A stretch of 64,000 nt of DNA from Liolophura sinensis (GCF_032854445.1 NC_088303.1:30079501-30143500); one strand, 5' to 3'; counted from the first letter of the stretch, positions 45,911-59,502 are shown. Notes: a model not told the origin generated them from the sequence alone. Numbers and translations: made by a program.

Positions 45911-47124
45911 AACATGATACCATATGAACCCGTTCCGATGAAACGAGACAATGTCAAGATGTCACCAAAATATGGTAACACTAATTTCTAACCAAATTTT
46001 TTGGTAAAAAGTCCCAAATTAATCAGTTGAAACATATCTCTTAGGTTATTTTCTGAAGTCGTTTGCTTTTTATCCCTCTGTCATTACTGCGGCCAGCATC
46101 TCTACTTCAAAAGCTGAGAATATCGCCTTCTATTTAGGTATAAGAATGTTGGAGTTAGAGTCCTAAAGTAGGATTTAGATCTAAAGATTTTACATTGCCA
46201 GAGGCGCGCAAATGATGCACCTTAAGACGCTCGAAAGCCGCCAACAAAGGCAGCCCCCACTCAGTCATTGGACATACAAAGGAGGGAAAGTAATGAGAAG
46301 GGGCCAGATAATGTGTTTGCAAATATAAACTATTTTGGGGGGAAGTTACTAGAAAATAAAAAAGTTGATGATTCTAGGCTATGGATTCAAAATAATGTTA
46401 ACTTGTTACAAATGGAAAACTATACACTTTTAAGCTGTACAAAGTTACCAAAATGATATTTACTTTTTTGATGCAGGACCGTATGCACAATGTCAGATAT
46501 AATGATAAATGTTGGATACCTATGCGAATGCATATATAGCAACAGATTGATAATTAGGTATGGTGTGAAATAACGAATGTACACATAACCAAATAATGGC
46601 TCGGGTCGCCAATTCCCAAACATCAGTATCACAATTTCTTTAAAATATACTTATTAATTTTAAAAGAAGATAATAACCTGGAAGTAGAAGTTGTCAGTAG
46701 TCCAATGTTGTCGAAAAGACATACATGCGTTATGTCCGATTCATGAAATCCACTGTATATGTTATCCACAGCACTTTATGTGTGAACATTGAAACGCCCA
46801 CATAAGTACTCTACTGTAAAGCAAGATAAGATACAAAAGTATCCAAGTTACGTTTTTATTCCAACTGTTTATATAAACACAGCGGTGATATTAAAACTGC
46901 ACATTGCTACTACGGCCTCTAGACTCAGTTGAATATGAATTGTATACACGTATACTTACAGAGCATAGCAACACCGATCTGTGACCCTGAATATATTTTT
47001 AATCTGTTATTAATGGCTATTATTTGCCGGCAAAATTTAAGAAACGCTTCATGGTAAAGCCTTAACCTATAGATGTTTCAGCAGCAGTGGTTTATGACGT
47101 AAATCTAAATCGTTTCATGTCCTT
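45911..47124. other. Gene-free stretch
   Basis: AT-rich unique sequence without recognised genes or repeats. Confidence 0.4.
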
Positions 47125-47376
47125 AAACTGAAAAAATAATGTGTTAATTTTAACAGAAAATCTGTTAACTGAGTTATGCTAGAATGTATTCTGGTATTAC
47201 AGCAGAATAATCTGTTAAATATAACACACTTATCTATTCATCCAAAATAAGTTTTCTATTAAACCAACAAGATATTATGTTGAAAATGTCACAATATTGT
47301 GTTTTAATTACAGAATACATGCTAGCATCACTCAGACAAAAGACTACATTTAACAGATCAGTTTTTTGAGTGTATC
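47125..47376. mobile_element. Palindromic MITE-like element, copy 1
   Basis: The left side has CTGAGTTATGCTAGAATGTA, then TTCTG, and the right side the inverted counterpart TACATGCTAGCATCACTCAG. Outside these are TTAACAGATC-type and TTTTTTGAGTGT-type ends. The arms enclose an AT-rich middle. The 56.28-56.47 kb copy has the same layout. It has no coding capacity, so it is probably a non-autonomous DNA transposon. Confidence 0.6.
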
Positions 47377-47516
47377 AAACATTGATGATTTGACATGTTA
47401 TGGGAATACATGTACATTACGCATAAGTACTTTTAGTCCCTGATTGATGGTTGAACATGTTTTCTGATGATAAACTTAAAGTGACTTACTGAATAATGAT
47501 TAAATGTATTAATTTA

Positions 47517-47690
47517 TTAAATTTATTTCATTGGTGTTTTACGCCGTGCTGAAGAATATTTCATTTATACGACGACGGCCAGCTTTATGCTGGGAGGAAA
47601 CCGGGCAGAGCCCTGTCGAAACCCACGGCCATTCGCAAGATGCTAACAGGCCTTCACACATACGGCGGGAGAGGGAGCCAATACGACATT
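47517..47690 (-). repeat. SINE family A copy, 5'-truncated
   Basis: The + strand reads ATTTCATTGGTGTTTTACGC, GAAGAATATTTCATTTATAC and GGGAGGAAACCGGGCAGAGC. It ends at GAGAGGGAGCC, before the tRNA head. Confidence 0.9.
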
Positions 47691-50300
47691 TACATAGTAG
47701 ATAACTTGGCACATTGTTAAACAACGAACGTATTTAGGGGAAAGAAAATTAAATTAACCAAGTGTATATTGTGCTGCTAGATGGAGACATACAGTGTCCT
47801 AAAATGGCGACCAGAAAGTGGTGGAGCACAGAACAGAGTGCACAGCAGGAATTTCTCAAGCTGACAGGCGTTCAAAACATCTAGATTGACGAAGGCTAAC
47901 GTCGTCGCTGTATGGTATTTGAACAAGGTTTGAAGCATTGATAAGCAATACAAAGTTCAGCTTGACAGATTTGTAATCTAGTGACACTTGTTTTTCATTG
48001 CACTATGTCGACAGAAGTGATGCTCATATACAACATTGTTTGCATTTCGCGGAATCGAACCTTGGCTCGTGCTAGACGTTGATCGAACGTGATTTGTGGT
48101 TTGTGTGCGAACAGGCACTCCTGTCAACAACGCCAACACTGCAACAACGCCGATTAAGGGCACACAAACAAAGGGAGGTAATTTACTGGTAGGGCGTGAG
48201 AAGTTCATACAGTTTTGACGGCTCTAACCTTATTAAATGTTTGATATCCATTCAAGTGGCTGCCATGATCATTGACGAAATGAACCGGGTAAATATGTAA
48301 CTGTGAAACATTGTCCTTAGACCTGAATTCGTCACCCGCCAGACTGATAAGAGAGCCACGCGCTGTGAACAGCCAACGTCATATCGCATTCCTCTACTGG
48401 GTATAAATACAGACGCACAATCAATTTATCGAAATCCCTTAAAATTCCCCCCAAAAGTGGAATCTATGACAAATGGCAAATCCAAGCCAATAAGCGTGAT
48501 CGACGCACCTTTTAAGGGCACCTAACCTTTAAATGTTAATTCACGAAGTTATGACTGTGTTTTACTCAGAAGCGCTTTATTCCATGGGGACATTTACTTT
48601 GTCGTACTCTTTGGGCAAGTGTGCCTTTTCGAGATCTGGCCCCAGAATAACGAAGCGATCTTCCATTTAAGCCAAAATTTCAGTGTTAATATAGCTGAAA
48701 TTTATTTAACAATAATTTACTCAGAATTTACCTGGTCGAGAAATGGCTTGCCCTTGTTACATAAGAAATAACAATTTTACAGTCAGCTGAAATTTTGACT
48801 TTAATAAGTCTAAGATAGCTTCTTGATCCCGAGCCAGGGCATCTCTTTGAAGACTTGAATTTCACAATGCTCTAAGATTAAGACGAAACGCGGATGGTGC
48901 TGTCGAGTGGTTAAAGTCGGAGCCTACATGTCTTTAACTCTCACTTGGTATCGGTAAATGTGACATCGGCACACAGGTCAACTTAGGTCTTTTTCAAGAG
49001 AATATTCATTTGAATTTGCTCTAAAGAAGTAATGAATAGATAAGTATTATGACAATTTTCAATAAAAAATCTGAGCAAATTTAGTCCAAAATATTTAACA
49101 TTTTTCTGCATTTCGACATTTCATGCCTTAGTATGTATACATATTTAAAAGAGGTTATAAAGAAGATATTTTTGGCCACCGCCCCACCCCCAAAACAAAA
49201 AACAAAAAAAAAAAAAGAAAATACAAAAAACAAAACAACAACAGCAACCCCCAAAAATCGATCAGCGCAAATCCAGTCAAAATTTTGATATTATTTTAGC
49301 AAGCCCAACTATTTCTTGTCACAAAATATCAATCTCATCTGTGTAGGTGATACCATTCGAGATCGGTCAAACAGTTTGTAAAGTGTATAACCCAGTTTGC
49401 TATATAATTCTTTCAAAATTTAGAAAAATTTAATAGTATAAATAGAAGGTACAGGTACCTGTCTGATATTTAATGACATGTAACAATTTCAGCTATACAG
49501 AAAAAATTATTTGGCAAAATTTTGACAAAAATCTTCAATATAGAATCTTGAATTTTTTCAGTCTAGTCTTTGCATTTACAAATTTACAAATTTGCATTTG
49601 CATTCGCTGAAAACATCTTACGTGTTGTACATTATAGGCTCAAAATAGTTATACCCCTATCTTAAGTTACCTGCCAACGAAACGAATTGAACAATAGTGA
49701 CTCTATACCACAACACGATCCCCCATCCTCTTCACAGCTTCCGTCCTGCTTCATGTCTGTTGACTTTTTTGTGCTAGTTGTCAACAGGCAGCCTGTGAAA
49801 ACCACATCGGCATAATTAAAATATGATGTAATTGTTCGGATTTAATATCCGTTTCCTGTAATTATTACATTTGCAGTTCCTTGTGACGAGACGACACTGG
49901 CGTCTAATTACACCGCTGGGTCGACTTAGACACACGTCTGCTGGAAATAGCACGTTTTTGCATCTTGCCCGGTGCCATGGGACGGGGCAGGTTTTGTAAT
50001 ACGTGGTCATGGGCAAATATTAATACATCCTAGGTAAAGACTTCCGGTTCAGCAATGACCCAGATTTTAAATAAGTCTCATTTTTTGTTCAGCGCACGTG
50101 CTGACTGTTGCGTGAACTTCATGACATCATTTTTTGGTTTTACCAAACATAGCTTAGACCCCGTCAGTTCGTCGCCCTCAAATGGATAATTCTGCCTTAT
50201 TACGCAAATAAAACATTTTTGACATAATGTTTCAAATTTGGCATCTGTAAATTGTAATGCAAAAGCTGTGTAAAATTTTCAGACAACATAATTAAGAAGA
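47691..50300. other. Gene-free stretch
   Basis: It contains an A-rich low-complexity region (about 49190-49250) and otherwise unique sequence. A tRNA-like GGTTCGATTCC at 48049-48059 (- strand) has no matching A box, so I do not call a tRNA. Confidence 0.4.
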
Positions 50301-50307
50301 CCCCAAG

Positions 50308-50371
50308 CATACATACATACACACATACATATACATACATACATACACACACAGATACAAGTACATACATA
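50308..50371. repeat. (ATAC)n microsatellite, imperfect
   Basis: Tetranucleotide ATAC units with ACAC interruptions. Confidence 0.9.
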
Positions 50372-51945
50372 AGAACAGAGCCAGTGCAAAAGTGCTGCCA
50401 CCTCTGGTCAGTTTTGATAAAAATTCGTCTGAAATAAACAAGGATCCATTCACTTTGTAATGCTTATATCTGGGAACCTAAAACTTAAGGTCTGTCGGAA
50501 AATAAATCGCAAAACTATTTTGTAAGGGGTCACAATAGATATCGACTTTATTGACACTTGATACTTTGTATGACAGAAAATTCCAGCAAATCAACTTGAA
50601 CAATTGTCAAACAATAGTTTTGGAAAACTGGTATCGAGGAAAGTCCTGCTTCATCTGGATTTATTGCAGTCATTTTATATATTACCCAGATTGAACTGTT
50701 TCCTATGTGTTGTAATTTGTAACATCGGTCATCGGGTTTTTTAAAAATGTGCTACAGTTATCAGTTTTGGGGAACTGTATATCTGCATGACTCTTTTGGT
50801 GATCGGCGACCATTGTTACATGTCTGGTTACTGACATTTCCACTTGTAAGAGATCGAACATTCCGTAATATTACAAAACTTGCGCAAGATTTCACTTTGA
50901 TTACACAGCAACTGTTTGACAGAAATTGAGCCTGCATTCCCAAAGGTTCGTATATTTCATAGTGTAAGAAGCATTACATTACAAAGGTAGATACATAATT
51001 ATTGTCAGTGCATTTTCTCCAGTAGTCCTGAGGTCGTGAGGTCCAAACACTAGTAATTACCGTACCTAGGGCTCGCACCAGGAGATTTAGTACTTATTGC
51101 TTCACACACTAGTCACGCGCCTGCGCAAGTCACCACGTGATGACACGAGCGAGTTAGCTGGTGACGTGTGTATAGCGAGCATGGCGTGCATTCCGCGACT
51201 GTCAAGCTCCAAGTGGTTCTGGCTAACTCAACAACGCGCATATTCACGGTTCACTTGCTTTCTCATTTAAGAAGAACAATTGCTGACAAGCACCAAGATG
51301 ACTTTGATTTGATAGACGTCGTAACTTGCTCACTGATGCGGTGGTTATATACGTTGTAACTCTGGCGAGAAGTTGACAGCTTTAACACAAGCAAAATGGG
51401 GAAAAAGAAATATAGATGAGGTCGGTGATAAAGTTAAAAAAGGTGAAGTGGGAAGGTGTGTGACGTAGGCGAGTGATTTACAAACACGTATATATATAAA
51501 CATTGAAAATACATCTTGACTTATCAATCCAGTTTTTATTATTATGAATTATTAAATGAAATCTTAGTTTATCTAGTTCAAATTACCGCAAACAAGATCC
51601 ATAGAACTGAGTTGGCCTACTAAATGTATTTCATATTTAGGGATTTTTTTTGGCGTGACTAAATTTTTACTGAATATTTTTAGATGCATCAAATCACTGC
51701 CACTCTGTAAAACTAACGTATTACTTTCAGTCATCGATCTGTAATGTATAGGATCAACTGAACCAGGTAGAAAGGGTCACTTTCGGGTGGCTGCAGGCTA
51801 CATTTTCATGAAGTTTCTCCTCAAATAGGCGAACGGGTATGCACATTTAATTTTGGCCGTCATCTTTGTGGACCTTACCTCAAAATGAGGTCAAAAGGCT
51901 GGTACAATATAAATTATCATACCTTTACACAGCCTATGTCGCACA
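50372..51945. other. Gene-free stretch
   Basis: Unique. About 51.1-51.2 kb is GC-richer (TCACCACGTGATGACACGAG). No gene is recognised. Confidence 0.35.
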
Positions 51946-51949
51946 TCGC

Positions 51950-52230
51950 GACACCCCCTACCGTGTAGAGCCTCCTGACATCGTGTCGCTCTGTACCGGG
52001 GTCGTCTCCCCTGAGCGGCGTGGGAAAGGCACACGAGAGCTTTATGCATGTCCTCACACATACAAGCAATAACAGATCAGGGAAGTAAAGTTGTTATTTA
52101 GTTTTTCTGTATGTACCTATCTGGCCGGCCTTTGTGCTGGCGTGGGAATGGTATGAAGTTCATACCTATACCAGTATCACAGGTGCGCTCCAATCAGTCA
52201 TTTTGAGCAGGTGAAAGCCGTAAAGTTTGT
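51950..52230 (+). promoter_or_regulatory. Candidate Notch/proneural enhancer
   Basis: Within about 200 bases lie two perfect CGTGGGAA Su(H) octamers (52019-52026 and 52141-52148) and two proneural RCAGSTG E-boxes (ACAGGTG 52179-52185, GCAGGTG 52207-52213). The stretch is unique sequence. Su(H) sites combined with proneural E-boxes are the known code of many Enhancer-of-split enhancers. Function is inferred. Confidence 0.4.
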
Positions 52231-52837
52231 TTTTATGAGTGTGTGGATAGCGCCGTGGATTTCGTGAAGGGCAGCCGTCATTGAATGTGAATCACACAAG
52301 ACTCACACAAGATAGCTTTGCCGAACGTGACAATTATTGGACATTTTATGGACGGGAACGTGGAAGTCATTCAATTATAATATCTTGGCTGAAGGTGCCC
52401 TGTTTTACTGTATATAGACGGGATATACGTGTGTTGGGGGAGGGGGGAGTGGGGGAGTGAGGGAAGGGGTATCTAAGTTTATCGGAGACCTGTCACTATA
52501 GAATTTACAACCTCACAAAGCTTCATGACGGCGGCCTCTGTTGTGAATTTACCACATAGACCTACCATAAAACACTGCATTTCCCGTACATTACTTTTAG
52601 TCTGTCCGATGTGTCAACAGTTACATGTACCACGTCTGCAACTTGTACCAGCGTGTGTGGACTTGTGTGTCACCCGTTCAACTGAAGTGAAAGAAGACGT
52701 AATTAGATATCAAATATAGCAGTTTTATCCTGTTTTCAATATCGTGTTTCTAAGTTAAACCGACATTTCTTAATTTAGTCCTCATAAAGAGTTGCATGTT
52801 TGCTATCTTCTCTTCCTTACTTTACGAAACCAGGTCG
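52231..52837. other. Gene-free stretch with a G-rich tract
   Basis: 52435-52470 is a G-rich run with several G-tracts able to form a quadruplex. Nothing gene-like is seen. Confidence 0.4.
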
Positions 52838-53245
52838 GTTCATACTAAAGACTTTGAAAATGGTACATGTTGCAGACTCGCTTGACTCACTTGGTACTGA
52901 GAAGTCAGAGACTGCTCTGACGTGACGTTCGGCAAAATTTTGTTCGGCCTCAAACCAACAGGGCTGTACAATATTTTGTCAAAGCTAACGTCATAGCAAT
53001 CTCGGACTAAACACTCAGAAGTTAGAGCAAGGAAACAGGACTGTTTGGTCCGGTTTCAGTATAATATGAGTGGTTGGGGTGTCATGTCTGGTGTCTTCCG
53101 CATGACACTTCAGTGGCGGCAGCACCTTGGCGGTATGGACTCGTCCTGCCTCAAGAGGACAGAATATGTCTTTACACAGGTCTAATGACTCCTAGTCGTC
53201 ATGTGACTGAAAAGTTGTTAAGTACGACATGAAAAGCCAAGCATA
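52838..53245 (+). repeat. SINE family B, longest copy
   Basis: It begins with GTTCATACTAAAGACTTTGA, matching 18865, and continues to GGGGTGTCATGTCTGGTGTC, GGTATGGACTCGTCCTGCC and the 3' end CATGTGACTGAAAAGTTGTT then AAGTACGACAT. At about 400 bases it is longer than the copy at 18.9 kb, which lacks a middle part. No tRNA head is clear. Confidence 0.7.
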
Positions 53246-53464
53246 CACACACACACACATACATACATGTGGGAATGTTGAAATCATCCTGTTACAAGCA
53301 AATACCTCCTTTATATGACGAAGTAATAGTGTTTGGTCCCAGGCTTCAACACGTTTTAGATGGAAAATGCTAACTAAAATCATCGAGCTACTTAAAACAC
53401 AAAAGAGAAAGGCGACAAGAATAATCAAGTAACCATGAATCAATTACCAGAGAAATCCGTGTAG

Positions 53465-53562
53465 GAGCTGGCCGTGGCCGAACTCAATGGTGGTTAAGGT
53501 CCATGGCTTAAAATAGCTACGATCCACAAGGTATACAGGTTCAATCCCGACCGTGAACGGGG
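53465..53562 (+). repeat. tRNA-like SINE head
   Basis: GTGGCCGAACTCAATGGTGG then TTAAGG (A-box type) is followed about 45 bases later by GGTTCAATCCC (B-box type, 53539-53549). The spacing suits a tRNA-derived head. The acceptor stem does not close, so this is not called a tRNA gene. Confidence 0.45.
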
Positions 53563-56275
53563 AATTTGTGCTCCGTCCCCCCCTCCAACACACACACCAC
53601 ACACATTCACACACTCTTTGACTGTTCGTTTGTCGTTACAAATTAAAAAGTCTTAGACGTCGTCTTAGATTCGTCGGCGTAATATACTGTACATGTGAAC
53701 TTATAAAGTTAGAGGTATATCCCAGACCAGATAAGTTTAGCGGATGGGATGGGCATTGGGGTGGGGATAGGATGACGACGACAATGTTCTTGCAGAGAAC
53801 CTAGCCTTAAGGCTGGTTAAAGAGCCATTTCAGCCAAGATTCTTCTATTGGTTAATGGAAGAAGAAAGGTACAATGTCCAGTAAAACATGCGTTATTCCA
53901 TATGCCATGCATGCATTTTCTCAGATCTTCAAATAATCCTACTAATACCGAGTGCTTACAGAAACAAAATTTCCGGTCATTTCCGTACAAACTCCTCGAG
54001 TGACGTCATTTTCCTGGTGCCACGTTATTTTTTCCCGTAGTGACGTAATCTGCAACGTCTTCAATCACACTAAAGCTCATTTACGGATGACGTGGTCTTC
54101 TGAGCAGGAGACGTTAACTGGAATTTTGTGAAGTCATAGTAGCGTCAAATGGGGGTAATTTGAAGTCACACCAGGGATGTGTACGGAAATGACCGAACAT
54201 TTTGCTTTTTGCACTGGATTGTACTACATGGCCTTTGGATTGTCCAAGAAGCTTAAAATGTGTGTGCATCGGAAGGGCTATTTTAGCACCCCTGAAATGT
54301 TACATGGCGAACATGTGTCCCCGCGATCAGTTAACACGGAACACACAGGTAACCGCAATCAATAAATCAGGTATATGGCAGGTGTTTCAGACCGACACAC
54401 GCACTATATGAAATATTTTCAGATAATGTGACAGTTCAGACAATATACCTGATAAATGTGGAAAAGGTTTGATTAACTTAATTCTATTTTTCCAGTCGAA
54501 AGATGTTACGATGGGTAAGTTCACCAGAAACGTATCTTGCGTGTTCCAAAGTTTCAGACAAAAGTGAATGGAAATTTTATCAAGAAGGGGTTTACTTGTC
54601 TATAGCGTATATCTGGTTTCGTAGTAGGTGATTTTTGGAGAAAAATGTCAAAACTGACGTCAGTATTTCGACATCGGCAAGGTACCTATTTACACGAAAA
54701 TTAAATCCAGCATATGGCATGTGATGGTATTAAGATACTGGTATATCTTTCTGACATTCTTTGAATAATACACAAAGTGAAAGCACTTGACAGGTGAATA
54801 AATTGTCATAAATTGTTTGAAGTGTCAGACTAAATATTCTCGGCTGTTCTGAATGGGCAAATCCCACTGAAATGGCACGGTCGTATTCAATTATTTTACT
54901 CTTCTAGCAGCGGAGCCGAATACGAATCGGAGAGAAAAAAAGACGGACTTTTGAATGACACACAACACCGAAACTTACCAGTACATATACTACAAGAGTA
55001 CACAAGCCGGCTTTTCAGGGATCGTGACAGCGCATGCTCTGTTGGAGATTGTACCCACTCGATTTACAAATCTCCCTTCTATCTATGTAACAGATAGACA
55101 ATTTGTAGTGGCTTGACAATGTAAAGACATCTTCCCACCGCATATTAATAGGGATTAGGGCCGAGAGTTCTCGGTCGGCCATGTGAACTCGCCGATATTC
55201 TTGACTCGTCCAATTAAACGGCTTTCTTCTGTGTAGTAACACCCTTATGAATCGACAGGCGTTTCTCGCATACAGATACAACCAGCACAATCTATTCTGC
55301 ACGGGTATATATGTTCCAATTTCAATTCAGCGCTAAAATGTATTTTAAATAGATTTTGTCAGATAAGCATTTTTTTCTGAATTTGTTGAATTATAAAACA
55401 GTAAAAGCAAATAAAGTGAATTTCTTATACAAGTTAAAAAAAAGTCCTGTTTACCTAACTTTTTTTAAACATTTGTTTCTGCAGTGCTGCCAGGAAAGGT
55501 GTATATTACTTGTGAATACAATGAAAAAGTAAACTCTTGGGGGAATTACAACAATGTGCTACTTGACGGAGCAAGAGCAAGGCCACTTTTAGCTAATTGA
55601 GGGATATATTAAAACTACACAGAATACTATAACGTCCCATATCGAAGGAATTCCATGGATACACACACACGTTTACTTAGCAACAGATCTCGCTCACGTG
55701 GCTGTCTCACGAAACATTTTAACATCTTATATTCAAGGTCAAAGACCTTTGTTGTAAACTCGATGTCCTCGCCTGTATACCATAGTCATTTCTGGTGTCG
55801 TAAACGCAATGTCCTCGCCTGTGTACCATGGGTCATTTCGCGTTCGTTTGATCAGAAAAGGATTGAAACCTAATGTTACGGAGAGCAATAAACGCATACA
55901 AATTCATCCAATATTTTGGAACTATCGATTTTCGTACAGCAGCAACAATACATAAAAGTCCACCCAAGCGGTGTATAGGTACTCAATACTTCCATATTTC
56001 TGTATCATAGTGTTTGTAAAGTACAGAGGTATAGTTCACAAAACATTTCAGGCTAACGTCACATATTGATGATTCACACAGCTTGGAACTCACATGTGTT
56101 AAAGGGAAAGGTTGAGCGATCACTGCCACTAAATTTCAAAACATCAACTCATTTACCTAAACTTGCAGAGAGCTGCAGCTATGGAACTGTTCGGCTACAC
56201 TCAAAACTTAATTTGACAAAATTTGATGGAATTCTGGGTTCAGTACTTGCATTGCAAAGAAGAGTGTGAGTGTGA
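53563..56275. other. Gene-free stretch
   Basis: It contains a 46-bp imperfect tandem pair at 55754-55841 sharing ATGTCCTCGCCTGT. Otherwise it is unique sequence without recognised genes. Confidence 0.4.
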
Positions 56276-56470
56276 TATACACTCAAAACACTAATCTGGT
56301 TATTTAACAGAACGCCTGCTGTCTGAGTGATGCTAGAGTGTATTCCGTTATTACAACATAATATGTTGTTAGTGTAATAGAATCTTTATGTTAAATTAAT
56401 AGAATGTGTGTATTATAGTTAACAGAACAATCTGCTGCAATAACAGAATACATTGAAGCTTGAGTGCTTG
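56276..56470. mobile_element. Palindromic MITE-like element, copy 2
   Basis: It starts TACACTCAAAACACTAATCT and CTGTCTGAGTGATGCTAGAG, then TGTATTCCGTTATTACA. It ends with the inverted counterpart CAATAACAGAATACATTGAA, then GCTTGAGTGC. It matches the copy at 47.1-47.4 kb in arms and order. Confidence 0.6.
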
Positions 56471-57900
56471 ATTAATTCAGAATGGTACATTTAGTTCAAA
56501 TATATTTGAAAAATAAAAACAGATTATTGGCTTGGAGGACAACCTAAAGTTTCTAGGGATCGAGTCAAATAGTGAACAGAGTTACTTGAGAACATAACCT
56601 GGTAAATGAAAGGACACATGAAGCGCTTGGTTTTTATTTCTTAATGCACAGTCGCTTAAAACATATAGCAGAACAAAAAAGCATTTCATTTTTCTTCTTT
56701 GAGCATAAAAATAACTTTAATATAGTTTTCCAAAACGCCAGCGAGTTAGTCCGGAAATTAAATAGCCTGTTGTGGTGACGTCAGCGATGACGTCAAGATA
56801 GCTGTGTTGGTGGGAGAGCGATAAGTTAGGGCGCTAAGCTGGTCCCGCGATCCTGGCATGTTCAACGATGACGTCATTTCTGAATATTTCCGATCACTGA
56901 CGGAAATGCATAAAAGATATATGTTTATTAACAATTATGGCACATGCCTCAAGGTTGAATCCCCCCCACCTCCTTTTTGTAGATCTTTCTTCTTGCTCAG
57001 AACAATACTTTTCATTTTAAAGTACCTATTCACGTATCTCTGTAACGCTGTTCTTTTCCGCGTAATATTCCGTGGGATATTCATGAACTTGCATATATAC
57101 GTCCCACGAGTAGATGGTTGTCGTAAGAGGTGCCTCTTGTGCGACGGAATCCATGCAAAATGAATTATACATAAACGTCTGTACGCATGGGAGAAAATAC
57201 ACAGATACAAATACGATGCAATTTCTCGACTAATACTAAACTACTGATTTTTTTAATAAAACATATTATTCATAGGCTTATTAAAAAAAACTTCGGTAGT
57301 TTATCTATATCTATATTCCTGGACGGTACTGTCGCAGTAGAGTATGAAATTGAACAAGTCAGAGAAATACATAAGTAATAAATAAATGTCCCAGAAGGTG
57401 TATGTATTCTTGTATATATACACATTGCCTGTGCTATACACTACACTGTAGATATTGTGCTACCACTACGGACAATGCTTTATATAAACATATGCTGTCA
57501 TGTTTGGGAAATTTTCACATGTTTGGCGCGGTGAATATGTAGTTGTGTCTTTACAGCATCAGCCGGGATTGTTCACCGGTTGTATCTTCCTTGAAGGAAT
57601 TTAGGTCAATGTTTAATAGTTTCCCATCTTTTTTCTATGAAACGTATCTTTCTGTTGTTCCCTTTCGACATCACATTTTTCCGGTTGACTGTCTGAATAC
57701 AGACGTGGGATAATGCCAATCTGTCCTATTAAAACGTGCATGTACACGTATCCTTACATTACACACAATAGGCTGTATCCGCATATATCTGTGTAAAACA
57801 AGATCAGCACGGTGTCGTATCATCCTGCTTTATATAACAGTATCATCCAAGGGAATAACCTGGTAATTATTTGACCACCATTTTGTTATTGCTTCAGTTG
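56471..57900. other. Gene-free stretch
   Basis: AT-rich unique sequence. Short open frames only, none recognised. Confidence 0.4.
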
Positions 57901-57990
57901 TATATTTATTTATGCGATTGGTGTTTTACACTGTACTCAAGAATATTTCACCTTCACAACGCCCACGGGGGAAACGTACGACCATTCGCT
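57901..57990 (-). repeat. SINE family A, internally deleted fragment
   Basis: The reverse of the 3' end (GCGATTGGTGTTTTACAC, then CTCAAGAATATTTCACC) jumps directly to CACGGGGGAAACGTACGACC, so part of the centre is lost. Confidence 0.8.
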
Positions 57991-58297
57991 TGCAGTTTGT
58001 GTTATTGCTTCAAGACTTCGGCTGTTCACTGGAAGCTTCAATACTTGGAAGGATAGTTACACAGTTACAAAATAATCAAGGATTTTTAATTACAAGACAG
58101 CTTGTCACGTAATAACTCGAAGTTACTGATTCAAGTTATGACACTATATGTTTTATAACGGTGAATTAGGCATGGCTTGATCATCAGTGTTTGATGCACC
58201 CCTAAACAGGGTTTAATTAGTGTGAAAAAGCTACTATGATTAACCTTACCAGTTTATCAAACAAAACGAAAGAATCAGTCGGTCTCTTTTGCTGGTG

Positions 58298-58455
58298 AAC
58301 ATTTCTAAGATATTTCACTTTCACGACAGTGGTCAGCATTAAGGTGGGAGAAAACCGAGAACAGCTTAGAGGAAACCTACGACCATTCGCAGATTGCTGG
58401 TAAACCTCCCAACGAATATACCACCCGGAAGAGAAGCCAACACCAGCTAGCATTT
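58298..58455 (-). repeat. SINE family A copy, diverged
   Basis: AAGATATTTCACTTTCACGA, GGTCAGCATTAAGGTGGGAG and GAGAAGCCAACACCAGCTAG are recognisable. The tail and the end of the head are lost. Confidence 0.8.
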
Positions 58456-59501
58456 TTATTAGAAGACAAAGTAAAAAGCCTCGTTATAAACGTCATGCTA
58501 TATATACTCTGTAGTATATGATGACCGGGTCCAGTCATTATGCCCTGAATGTCCACTTATTGAGCATTCATATGATTGGGAATTTATCAGTAAGCGATCT
58601 TTAACAGTCACCAATATGTTGGTCTAATGAATTTGTAGTTACAACAAAATTAATTTGTAGAAAAACTGTATGACAATATGTTCAGGGTATAGAACTCATT
58701 CAGAGTGACCCGTTCGGTCAGTCGCCGGCCAGCTGTATCAGTGGAGACATCTCATATATACTGGCTGGAGCAGTCATCCACTCGGGGCACAGATAGGCGG
58801 TGACGGGACTACTGTCTTGTCTGAAAACACCTTACGGACTCCAAGATATCAACGTTCCCTCCCACGAACAGGTTGCATGGAGGCTCAGCAGTGCAAAAAA
58901 CTAATCAGAAAAAAGGCAGCAATAGGAGAAAACTTAAACGTATGCACAAACTCCTGCCATGTTCGCTATTTAAAAAATTGTATCTTGTCATGAGACAGTA
59001 CAGTTCATTCTTATTCCAAAAAGTAAGGCTGCAGGGTGAATATCTTGCATATAGCCGCGTCAATGGTTGATTAAGTTGGTTAGGCAGTAGAAGTAGGTCC
59101 GATGACGCCATATTTGTATGCCTTTCTTTGTCGTGGTTGTAGGACAACTGTCTACACTTGCCATGCGCGTTCTCCGTGGACAGGGATGGACAGGGTCATT
59201 TCACAGGCAGGCACGCGGGGACGCTGTATTGACAGGCGTGTGTCGTGTCGACGCCGAACTGTAATTAAAACCTGGGCTGAATCGTGCCTGCAGCTTCTCG
59301 CCTCCCTGGCAACTGTCTAAAACAACACAGGTTTTTAAAAGCCCGTGGAGTTAAATTCATTATTATGCTAAAATAACGCGACCGAGAGGAATTACGCCAA
59401 AAATGCAGGTGTAAATATAATTAGTGGTTACCACTACTCGTGTCTGACAGCTTTGAGGAAATTTGTTATAAGTCTTGCAAAAACACGTTTTTCAACTTAG
59501 C

Positions 59502-59502
<1 letters not shown>
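58456..59502. other. Gene-free stretch
   Basis: Unique. About 59.1-59.3 kb is GC-richer and free of repeats. No gene is recognised. Confidence 0.35.

Noticed and set aside
48045-48140. Possible - strand tRNA with GGTTCGATTCC
   Set aside because: No A box at the right distance and no acceptor stem pairing.
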